Shown: positions 24,460 to 31,974 of the stretch, piece by piece | Layout: every line of letters starts with the position of its first letter | Numbering within the stretch: the first letter of the stretch is position 1 | Assembly: GCA_964637705.1 (NCBI GenBank) | Contig: CAZWVM010000002.1 | Location: 1-64,000, forward strand | From: CAZWVM01 sp964637705 | Lineage (GTDB): Bacteria; UBA8481 | Direction: 5' to 3' | DNA length: 64,000 bases | Program-made: the position numbers and the translations under genes | The notes under the pieces: model-generated | The model's input: only the letters and a program-made list of their open reading frames with translations | Told to the model about the DNA's origin: nothing | The model's database searches: none

Positions 24460-24896
24460 GAGGTGCCGCTCGAATCGGGTGGCCGTATTTGTCTCTGGTG
24501 ATAAAAAGCACGCGATTTACGACGTCATCACTCGGGAAACGCACTCGCCCCATTCGGTTGAGCGATGGATCATCATCGAATGAAACAGCCTTGGACCGTT
24601 ACATCTCAAATAAAGAAAAACATGGAGTTGCAGCAATGTGAATCCAAAATCATAATCGAACCGTTTAAGTCCAATATTTCTAGGCATCGCTATTGCGAAA
24701 AAATATCATAAATCCGATAGGAAATACATAAAAAGCAACACCGATTTTGTCTGTAAGATTATAAAAATGAACGGTATATAATTTGCACTAACGACATAAA
24801 AATTAAGAACGGATTGGTTGACGTACCTGTTGCATTTTGCTACAAGTATGTCACGGATTGGCCGATCAGAATCGAGCCGACGGAGGTCCAGGGATT
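24460..24896. other. AT-rich intergenic island before the multiheme cytochrome operon
   Basis: From about 24480 to 24840 the sequence is rich in A and T runs, in sharp contrast to the flanking genes. It holds no recognisable gene. The only ORF of note is 48 codons (24565-24711, MDHHRMKQPWTV...), without a ribosome site and with codon use unlike the genome. The right end contains a plausible promoter for the gene at 24897. The island could be an insertion remnant, an xenogeneic-silencer binding region or a large regulatory region. Confidence 0.7.
24818..24846 (+). promoter_or_regulatory. Sigma-70-type promoter of the cytochrome/porin operon
   Basis: TTGACG and TACAAG are separated by 17 bases, at the right-hand edge of the AT-rich island and about 50 bases before the ATG. 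A GGAGG ribosome site (24881-24886 region) follows. Confidence 0.5.
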
Positions 24897-25394
24897 ATGA
24901 AGCGTTACGATGTCATCATGCTTGTCACGGCGGCGGTTCTCGTGGCCACCGTTCTCGTAGCGGGGGTTGTCTCATCGCCTTCCCGCGCGCAGGCTCCGGC
25001 CGCGGGCGCCGCGCCCACCTACGTGGGCGCCGAGAAGTGCAAGATGTGCCATATGCGAGAGTATCGTTCCTGGAGTGCGACGGGCAAGGCGAAGGCCTGG
25101 GACATGATCAAGGATGCCCCGGACCGCGAGAAGTGCCTGCCGTGCCACACGACGGGCTTCGGCCGCCCGGGTGGTTTCACCACGTTTGAGGCCACGCCGC
25201 ACCTGGCCGGCGTCCAGTGCGAAGTCTGCCACGGACCGGGCAGCGCCCACACCGCCCTGCCGATGAGCGAACGCGACCCCGCGAAGCGTCGCGAGACGAT
25301 CAATCGGCAGATCCAGGATTGCCGCGTCTGTCACAATCCGCACATCCCGGACAAGGCCGCCGCCCTGCGCGGCGACACGTCCGCGAGGAGATAG
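24897..25394 (+). CDS. Tetraheme cytochrome c (c554-like)
   Basis: The 165-residue protein has an N-terminal signal/anchor (VIMLVTAAVLVATVLVAGVV) and four CXXCH motifs (CKMCH, CLPCH, CEVCH, CRVCH). The context YVGAEKCKMCH and VQCEVCHGPGSAH is typical of the cytochrome c554 family. It should reside in the periplasm, perhaps still anchored. It is the first gene of an operon with an outer-membrane barrel and two large multiheme lipoproteins, so a periplasmic shuttle between inner and outer membrane is the natural role. The barrel gene follows nine bases later. Confidence 0.88.
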   Translation: MKRYDVIMLVTAAVLVATVLVAGVVSSPSRAQAPAAGAAPTYVGAEKCKMCHMREYRSWSATGKAKAWDMIKDAPDREKCLPCHTTGFGRPGGFTTFEATPHLAGVQCEVCHGPGSAHTALPMSERDPAKRRETINRQIQDCRVCHNPHIPDKAAALRGDTSARR

Positions 25395-25403
25395 TCCGGG
25401 CTC

Positions 25404-26780
25404 ATGCGTCGCGCGAAGCGCCGCCGACCGGGAAGGATCCTGCTTCCCGTCACGGCGGCGTTTCTGCTTTTTGCCGGTTCCGGCGCCGCCTTCGGCGAAT
25501 CCTCCTCCGCGCGTATTCACGGATCGATCGGCCTCTTCGCCGAGGGGCGGCTCGCGAACCGTTCGACCAACGTGAGGCAGGATTGGAACGCCATCGGCGA
25601 CATCGACCTCCATTCCGATCCGAAGCCCGGCGCCTGGTCGTTTGCCTTCTCGGGGCGCGTGACCGGGGACATGGATGGAACGCGAGCCTCCCTGGAACCG
25701 GGGATCTACAACGGCATACTCGAGACTTTTGAACACGAGGTGCAGCCGTGGCTGTACCGCGCTGCGATCCAGCGCGACTTCGAGCGCGGGGATGAAACCG
25801 AGGCTCGGCTCACGACGCTGCGCCTCGGGCGCCAATACCACACCGGGGGCGATTTTCTCTGGTTCGACGGTGCCGAGCTCCAGGGCGCGAAGCGCTTCAA
25901 GGACGTGAACGTCACGGCCTCGCTTTTCGGCGGCGTCCCGGTGCGTTTCTACGAGAGTGCGACGGACGACTGGCTCGTCGGCGGCGGACTCACGGCGCGT
26001 TTTGCGAGGGCCGTGGTGGGCCTCGAGGGATACCACGTCGAGGAGGACGCCCGCTACGGATGGCACCGGAAGGACAACGTCGGTCGCGCCTCGGTCCTCG
26101 CCGATCTCTCCGAGTCGCTTCGCTTCGAAGGGGTCGTGCGTGCGATCGATGACGACGAGATGGATGGCCGCGCGCGTCTCGCGTGGCAGGGACCGCGGGG
26201 TGTCCTGGCCCGGCTCGATTACCGCTTCCAGGCCGAAGACCGGAAACCTCATACGACGGAACTGGACGCCGCTTCCATCGTGCTCGGCCGCTCGGTCGGG
26301 GCCTTCCGACGCGGCTTCAGCGAGATCGGCGGCGACATCCTCATCCCCTTGAACGAGCGGATCACGCTCGATGTCGGCGCCACCTCGCGGGACTTCAAGG
26401 ATTCCTCGGACCGCGTGAACCTCGATTTCGACCGCTACTTCGCGACCCTCACGCTCGCGCGCTTGGACGTGGCCGGCCGAAAGGCGGACATTTCCGTGAC
26501 GGGCGAGGCGTACGAGACCCGCTCCGACTGGACGCGCTCCGTCTCCGGCGACATCTCGCTCGATCTCTCCCGAACCGTGAGGGTCTCCGCCGGCACGAGC
26601 TACGCGATCTACTCCTACGACTACAACACGAACGCGGTCAAGAACGACGTGCGTGTCGGGACGGCGAAGCTGAGATGGAACGCCACCGAGCAGCTGCGTT
26701 TCGAGGGGCGTTATGACATCGAGGACGACGACTACCGTGTTCACCATTTCGTTCGCGCGGGGTTCCGCTATGCCTTCTAG
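25404..26780 (+). CDS. Outer-membrane beta-barrel protein, candidate porin of an electron conduit
   Basis: The 458-residue protein has a signal peptide (ILLPVTAAFLLFAGSGAAFG) and alternating amphipathic strands throughout (SFAFSGRVTGDMDG; ARLTTLRLGRQYHTGGDFLW; ISLDLSRTVRVSAGTSYAIY). It ends in aromatic YAF, the recognition signal for barrel assembly. The size suits some 18-22 strands. There is no TonB plug or box. It overlaps the next gene, for a 13-heme lipoprotein, by 11 bases. That arrangement matches porin-cytochrome conduits such as MtrB/MtrA and OmbB/OmaB, although sequence relationship to those families is not evident to me. Confidence 0.82.
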   Translation: MRRAKRRRPGRILLPVTAAFLLFAGSGAAFGESSSARIHGSIGLFAEGRLANRSTNVRQDWNAIGDIDLHSDPKPGAWSFAFSGRVTGDMDGTRASLEPGIYNGILETFEHEVQPWLYRAAIQRDFERGDETEARLTTLRLGRQYHTGGDFLWFDGAELQGAKRFKDVNVTASLFGGVPVRFYESATDDWLVGGGLTARFARAVVGLEGYHVEEDARYGWHRKDNVGRASVLADLSESLRFEGVVRAIDDDEMDGRARLAWQGPRGVLARLDYRFQAEDRKPHTTELDAASIVLGRSVGAFRRGFSEIGGDILIPLNERITLDVGATSRDFKDSSDRVNLDFDRYFATLTLARLDVAGRKADISVTGEAYETRSDWTRSVSGDISLDLSRTVRVSAGTSYAIYSYDYNTNAVKNDVRVGTAKLRWNATEQLRFEGRYDIEDDDYRVHHFVRAGFRYAF

Positions 26781-27732
26781 CCCTCGATTCGGATTCCTGC
26801 GCGCCGCGGCTTGCTTTTGCGCCATGGCCGTCGTGATCGCTCCCCTGGCCTGCCAGAAGAAAGGTGAGGCCCTTCCGGCATTCCGGCACGCGGACCACCT
26901 CGCACTCGGCGCCGCCTGCAAGGACTGTCACGCCTCGGGCGGTGCCGCGCCGGCGGTCGACGCCTGCCGCACGTGCCACTCCGAGGCGACCGAGCACGTC
27001 ACGCCGCAGCAGGTCGAGGCCTTGCTGGCCTCCCTCGACACCGCGTCCGGCGCCTACGGCCTTCGTTTCGACCACGCGCGACACGAGGGGCTCGAGTGCG
27101 CCGAGTGCCACAAGACGGCCGGCGCGGGTATCGGTAATTCGTCCATGGACTTCTGCATGACGATGTGCCATGGCGAAGGGAAGGATGCCGCCCTCTCCTG
27201 CGAGAAGTGCCATGCGACCCTGGACGCGGCGGGCCGGCCCCTGGATCACGCGGCGGGCTGGCGCGTCCGGCACGGCGCGACCGCCTACGTTTCCGCGGCC
27301 TCGTGCCGGGAGTGTCACCGGGAGAACGAGTGCTTCGAGTGCCACCGGACGAGTCCGCCGGCCAACCACAACCAGTCCTGGCGGCTCCGGGCGCACGGCG
27401 TGACGGCGCAGGCGGACCGCGAGCGCTGCGCCGCCTGCCACCGGCAGGAGTTCTGCACACGCTGCCACTTGGGGACGAGGCCGATCAACCATGCGGCGCC
27501 GTGGAACACGCGCTCGGTCTTTCGCCACTGCCAGAACTGCCATCTGCCGGCCTCGAACACCGGGTGCGTCACGTGCCACGTGACCGGCGCCACTCACGCG
27601 AGCGCCCCGGCCTGGCGGACCGACATGACGCATGTGGCCGGCGCGGACTGCCGCGTCTGCCACCGCGGACCGGGTCAGCGGCTCGAGCATCCCGACAACG
27701 GGGACAACTGCGAGACGTGTCATGCAAAGTGA
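26770..27732 (+). CDS. 13-heme cytochrome c lipoprotein
   Basis: The 320-residue product begins with a lipoprotein signal ending IAPLAC (lipobox). It contains 12 CXXCH motifs plus one CX3CH (CMTMCH), so 13 hemes are predicted in under 300 residues. Many single His between motifs (FRHADH, FDHARH, NHNQSW, INHAAPW) can serve as distal ligands. The ATG at 26770 overlaps the barrel stop. High heme density and a rod-like size fit a cytochrome that inserts into or docks on the barrel, as MtrA does. The lipid anchor could hold it to the inner leaflet of the outer membrane. Confidence 0.9.
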   Translation: MPSSPRFGFLRAAACFCAMAVVIAPLACQKKGEALPAFRHADHLALGAACKDCHASGGAAPAVDACRTCHSEATEHVTPQQVEALLASLDTASGAYGLRFDHARHEGLECAECHKTAGAGIGNSSMDFCMTMCHGEGKDAALSCEKCHATLDAAGRPLDHAAGWRVRHGATAYVSAASCRECHRENECFECHRTSPPANHNQSWRLRAHGVTAQADRERCAACHRQEFCTRCHLGTRPINHAAPWNTRSVFRHCQNCHLPASNTGCVTCHVTGATHASAPAWRTDMTHVAGADCRVCHRGPGQRLEHPDNGDNCETCHAK

Positions 27733-27799
27733 ACGGGGCTCTGGACGGCCGGGACACCGAGCGGCCGCAAACGAAGGAACCACCGAGGAGGTGAGGACG

Positions 27800-30700
27800 A
27801 TGAAGCTCATGGCCTTGTACCGGAAACTGCGGGGCATCGACGGGGACACCGCGCGCGCGGCCGTGGCGCTCATCATCCTCGCCGCGGCCAGCCTGGCTTG
27901 CGTCTCCTCCGGTGGCGACGAGGCTCCGGCCTCCATCTTCGCCACGACGAACGCGACGATCACGGGCACGACACTGCCCGGCGCGCGCGTGGCCACGGAC
28001 CGCGGGGAATACTCGACGACGGCGGATGCGAGCGGGGCATTCAGCCTCTCGGTCGCCGGAGGCGTGACCTACAACATCTTCTCGACGGCCAACGGTTACA
28101 AGACGGTCGTCGTCCAGGGAACCCGGCCCGGCGTCGGCTCCTCCCTCGCGCTCGGAACGACGGTCAAGCCGACCCAGTTGCTTGCGGCGAACGAGAGAAC
28201 GTATGTCGGTTCCTCCCAGTGCAAGCTCTGCCACGCAACGCAGTACAACCGCTGGGCCAATTCGCCCCATCGCTACGGGCTCTCATCGCCCGGCGATTCT
28301 CCCGGCATCCTGGCGACTCCCAAGGCGCATTTCGAGGCGGGCACGTCGCTCAGGGCCGTATCCTCCTTCTCCTCCCCCTCGCCGGACACGGCCCCGATCC
28401 TGACGAAGTCGGGGGACACGTATTACGTCTCCATCGGCGCCTGCTCCTACCCGGTGACCTACACGATGGGCTACCAGTGGAAGCAGAGATTCCTCACGAA
28501 GATCGGCAACGCCCACTACATCCTGCCCATCCAGTACAACACGGCGACCGGTCAATGGGTGTCTTACAGCCCCACGAACTGGTACGACACATGGCAGGTG
28601 CGATACACGTCCCAGGCCTCCCTCGAGACCAGCGTCTACAAGATGAATTCCTGGGAGCGCAAGTGCATGGGTTGCCACTCCGTTTCCGGCATTCTCTCCC
28701 TGGCCTTCTCGGCCAGCACCACGTCGGGCATCGAGCAGCACAATGCTTCGTGGGTGGAGAAGGGCGTGGGCTGCGAGGCATGTCACGGCCCGGCGTCGGC
28801 CCACGTCTGGGGCAACGGCGCACTCGGAACAACGGCCGATCCCTACGTGGTCAACCCGTCCAAGCTTTCGGTCGATCGCCGCGTCGATGTCTGCGGCCAG
28901 TGCCACAGCCGGGGACTTTCCGTGGGCAAGCTCTACGGGCAGGCCGCGGATTCCTTCAACGCGACGAACGACACCTACAGCCTCGAGTATTACTACGACG
29001 GAACCCGGACGTTCCGCCCGGGCGACACGCTCGTCGCCTTCTACACCGACGGCGGCGGCTACTGGAACGATTCCGTCGAGATCCGGACCTCCTCGTCGCA
29101 TCACCAGCAGTGGAACGACTTCCAGCAGTCCGGTCACATGATGCCGAACGTGGCGACGAGCGTCAGCTGCGGCTCCTGCCATGACGTGCACGGCCCGATC
29201 GGCAACGCCCGCCAGTTGAAGCTCTCGGCGACCGACAACTCGCTCTGCCTGGCCTGCCATGGCCCGAACGGAGCGGCCAACCAGCGCTTCACCACGGATT
29301 CCTCGGTACTCGATCACATGGGAACCGTGCACACGACCTACAACCCGTCCGGGACGGGTACCGGCCGCTGCGTCACGTGCCACATGCCGGCCACGGCCAC
29401 GTCGGCGACGGCGTATGACATCCACGCCCACACCTTCCGCTCCCTGAGACCTCACAACACCAACCGCATGACGAACCTCGGTCTTACGGCGGTTCCCAAC
29501 GGGTGCGCGACGTGCCACAGCTCCGTCACCGCACGATCTCTCTCAGACAGCTACAACTCCTACATCCAGCACCCGATGAACAAGGCCCGCAGCGAGACCA
29601 TGGCCATCATCGCGGGCAAGGTCATCGTCACGGGAGCCTCGGCCATCGTCGACACCTTCGGGGCCTGGGTCTCGGTCCAGCACACGGACAAGGGCGTCCG
29701 CACGAGCCGCGACGGTTCCTACGAGATCCTCGTGGATTCGCCGGGCACCTACGTGCTCGTCGCCATGATGCCGGGGCGCGAGAGCGCCCAGCTCTCCTGC
29801 ACGATCACGGCCACGTCGTCCCGGAAGATCACGGGGCAGAACCTGACGCTGCCGGCGGCGGGCGGCAACGCCCTGACGCGTCCGACACGTTGCTTCGCGT
29901 GCCACGGAGGCAATTACGGGGCCCAGTGGAGAAACAGCAGCATTCACTCGATCCTGCAGTCCCAGGTCGGCACTGACACTGACAATTTCACGGGGCACAA
30001 CGGGCACGCCGGCCTGACGCGCAACTGGAGCACGACGTCGTGCAACCGCTGCCACGAGGCGTCGCTGGCGATCCGCGCCCTGACGTCGGGTGACACGACC
30101 TACACGGGTTCGCGCGGCCAGGCGTCCCAGGAACAGCAGACTTGCGAGGTTTGCCACGTGCCGCACACCGCGGCCGGCATGACGAACTCCGGTCTCAGGC
30201 AATACCGCACGACCGCCTACGGCCACAAGGAAGTCTTCGATTCCCGGGCTTTCGCCTACACCGCCACGGATTCCCTCTTCGCCATGGGCTCGATGCCCTA
30301 CCCGGCCTCCTACAAGGCGGCCACCTGCTTCATGTGCCACGCGGGACGGCAGGCCTACGGTCCCCTGACCAACGGCATGGGCGTCGGCATCCGGACGAGC
30401 GGAAGCGATTCGGTGCCGGTCACATCGGGTTCGCCGCACTACACGATCATCACGGGCGGCGTCTTCTTCGGCGTCCAGTCCGACACCTCGCGCCTCTGCA
30501 TCACCTTCGACAGCATCACCTACGGCGTGAGCCTCGATTCCTACGGAAGAACCATCGACACGCCGGCCAACTCGGCGCATATCGACTCGTGGGGACAGCT
30601 CTACAATTTCCAGGCCTACGTCTACAAGACCTCGCCGAAGTTCCTTTCGCGCGGCGGCGCGCCGATCAACAAGACCAACGAGCGCTTCACCTGCATCTCG

Positions 30701-31333
30701 TGCCACATGAGTTCCAACGAGGATGGCACGTACGGCTCCGGCACGTGGGAAGGTCACGACGCCGGGCATACCTGGAAGGCCGACGTCCGCGCCTGCGGAG
30801 TCTGCCACGACCCGAACTACACGAACCCGCTGACGAACAACCTGCGGGGGCTGACCGACACGGGAGGCTGGGGCACCTCGTGGGGCATTTCCTCTTCGGG
30901 AGCTTTCCTCGGCATCGACCGCACGGCCCGCGGCGACTACGACGGAAACGGGACGATCGAGTCCTACAAGCACGAGATCCACGGCCTGTATCACCGCGTC
31001 GTGGCCTCGCTCTCCAACGGAAACGGTGACACGTACTCGGAGAACCTCAAGTCGCTCATCGGCGCCTCGGGCTCCGATTCCTGCGGCCACACCTACACCT
31101 CCTCGGGAACTTTCTCGAAGTTTGCCAAGCACCGCGCGCTCATGGGCCAGGTGACGGCGGACGAGATGAGGGCCATGTGGAACGCGATGGCCTTCTACCG
31201 GGCGACCGAACTGAACGGATCGGGTTATCACAACGTGAAGTTCGAGGTGCAGACGCTGAGAAACACGTGGAGAGCCCTGGGTCGACAGATCACGGGCAAT
31301 GCCGCCTGGAATCCACCGGGCGCTGAATTCTGA
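27800..31333 (+). CDS. Large 14-heme lipoprotein cytochrome with two carboxypeptidase-regulatory-like domains
   Basis: The 1177-residue protein has a lipoprotein signal (AALIILAAASLAC region), then a beta-sandwich of the carboxypeptidase regulatory/Cna-B type (about 45-125; TTLPGARVATDRGEYSTTAD). Eight CXXCH motifs follow, then a second similar sandwich (about 575-655; GVRTSRDGSYEILVDSPG), then six more CXXCH motifs among long Ser/Thr/Gly-rich stretches. There are 14 hemes in total. The low heme density and beta domains resemble cell-surface terminal reductases. GAGGAGGTGAGG precedes the ATG at 27800. It is the last gene of the operon, before a strong terminator. An extracellular electron exit point is my inference. 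Confidence 0.9.
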   Translation: MKLMALYRKLRGIDGDTARAAVALIILAAASLACVSSGGDEAPASIFATTNATITGTTLPGARVATDRGEYSTTADASGAFSLSVAGGVTYNIFSTANGYKTVVVQGTRPGVGSSLALGTTVKPTQLLAANERTYVGSSQCKLCHATQYNRWANSPHRYGLSSPGDSPGILATPKAHFEAGTSLRAVSSFSSPSPDTAPILTKSGDTYYVSIGACSYPVTYTMGYQWKQRFLTKIGNAHYILPIQYNTATGQWVSYSPTNWYDTWQVRYTSQASLETSVYKMNSWERKCMGCHSVSGILSLAFSASTTSGIEQHNASWVEKGVGCEACHGPASAHVWGNGALGTTADPYVVNPSKLSVDRRVDVCGQCHSRGLSVGKLYGQAADSFNATNDTYSLEYYYDGTRTFRPGDTLVAFYTDGGGYWNDSVEIRTSSSHHQQWNDFQQSGHMMPNVATSVSCGSCHDVHGPIGNARQLKLSATDNSLCLACHGPNGAANQRFTTDSSVLDHMGTVHTTYNPSGTGTGRCVTCHMPATATSATAYDIHAHTFRSLRPHNTNRMTNLGLTAVPNGCATCHSSVTARSLSDSYNSYIQHPMNKARSETMAIIAGKVIVTGASAIVDTFGAWVSVQHTDKGVRTSRDGSYEILVDSPGTYVLVAMMPGRESAQLSCTITATSSRKITGQNLTLPAAGGNALTRPTRCFACHGGNYGAQWRNSSIHSILQSQVGTDTDNFTGHNGHAGLTRNWSTTSCNRCHEASLAIRALTSGDTTYTGSRGQASQEQQTCEVCHVPHTAAGMTNSGLRQYRTTAYGHKEVFDSRAFAYTATDSLFAMGSMPYPASYKAATCFMCHAGRQAYGPLTNGMGVGIRTSGSDSVPVTSGSPHYTIITGGVFFGVQSDTSRLCITFDSITYGVSLDSYGRTIDTPANSAHIDSWGQLYNFQAYVYKTSPKFLSRGGAPINKTNERFTCISCHMSSNEDGTYGSGTWEGHDAGHTWKADVRACGVCHDPNYTNPLTNNLRGLTDTGGWGTSWGISSSGAFLGIDRTARGDYDGNGTIESYKHEIHGLYHRVVASLSNGNGDTYSENLKSLIGASGSDSCGHTYTSSGTFSKFAKHRALMGQVTADEMRAMWNAMAFYRATELNGSGYHNVKFEVQTLRNTWRALGRQITGNAAWNPPGAEF

Positions 31334-31362
31334 CCGAGACCCCGCAAGGGGCGGACACAGAG

Positions 31363-31388
31363 ACCGGCCCGGCGCAAGCCGGGCCGGT
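31363..31388 (+). terminator. Intrinsic terminator after the 14-heme lipoprotein gene
   Basis: Perfect 11-base arms (ACCGGCCCGGC and GCCGGGCCGGT) around a GCAA loop are followed by TTCGTTCT. It lies 30 bases after the stop and closes the 24897-31333 operon. Confidence 0.8.
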
Positions 31389-31484
31389 TTCGTTCTGGGG
31401 ACGCAGACGACGCCAGGGGAGACGACCGGTTCCGGGTGCCTCCCGTGGCGGAAACCGGTATCATGAGGATGTGGCGGGTGAATC

Positions 31485-31970
31485 GTGAGCGAGATCATGG
31501 GTTCATGGGGACACTGGATCTGCTCCCGTGCGCATCCGCTCGAGGGGCCCTGCGTCCTCCCTCTCTGCGCCCGCTGCACGGGTCTTTACGTGGCGATGGC
31601 GCTCGGGCTTCTCACCCTGGCCGCCCTGAAGCGCCGCCCGTTGACGGGGATGCCGCTCGTGTTCTCTCTCGCTCTCATCGCGGTCGCGCCGCTTCACGTC
31701 TTCACGACGGGAGATGCGGCGGGGGATCTCGCGCGCTTCGCGGCGGGAGCCCTGAGCGGATCGGGCCTGGCGATTCTCCTCGGGGCCCATCCGGTCCTCT
31801 CCCCGGTCCTGGCGCTCCTTCTCGTCGGAGCGGCCGCGACGCGCTCCTACGCCGTGCATGCCGTCCTGGCGCTTTTCACGCCGATCGCCCTGGCCGCGGA
31901 CGTGATCTTCCCGCTTTCGCTGATCGTCCGTTCCGTGCGTCGATCCCGAATCGCCCCGGAGAGATCGTAG
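31485..31970 (+). CDS. DUF2085 family membrane protein
   Basis: The 161-residue protein has four or five helices. Its N terminus carries the DUF2085 pattern: ICSRAHPLEGPC then LPLCARCTGLYVAMALG. Function is unknown for the family. The conserved Cys and Arg near the membrane suggest metal or redox chemistry, but this is not established. Starts are GTG at 31485 or ATG at 31497. It is the first gene of the second cytochrome operon and lies four bases before the 27-heme cytochrome ATG, so it may help mature or anchor that protein. Confidence 0.8.
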   Translation: MSEIMGSWGHWICSRAHPLEGPCVLPLCARCTGLYVAMALGLLTLAALKRRPLTGMPLVFSLALIAVAPLHVFTTGDAAGDLARFAAGALSGSGLAILLGAHPVLSPVLALLLVGAAATRSYAVHAVLALFTPIALAADVIFPLSLIVRSVRRSRIAPERS

Positions 31971-31974
31971 CGCG

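Noticed and set aside
24565..24711. 48-codon ORF in the AT-rich island
   Set aside because: No ribosome site, codon use unlike the genome, and a stop directly before the ATG. Kept only as a note inside the island.
31426..31460. Second inverted repeat (ACCGGTTCCG / CGGAAACCGGT) after the operon terminator
   Set aside because: One-base bulge and no T tract; too weak to call a terminator or riboswitch, though a 5' leader hairpin of the next operon is possible.
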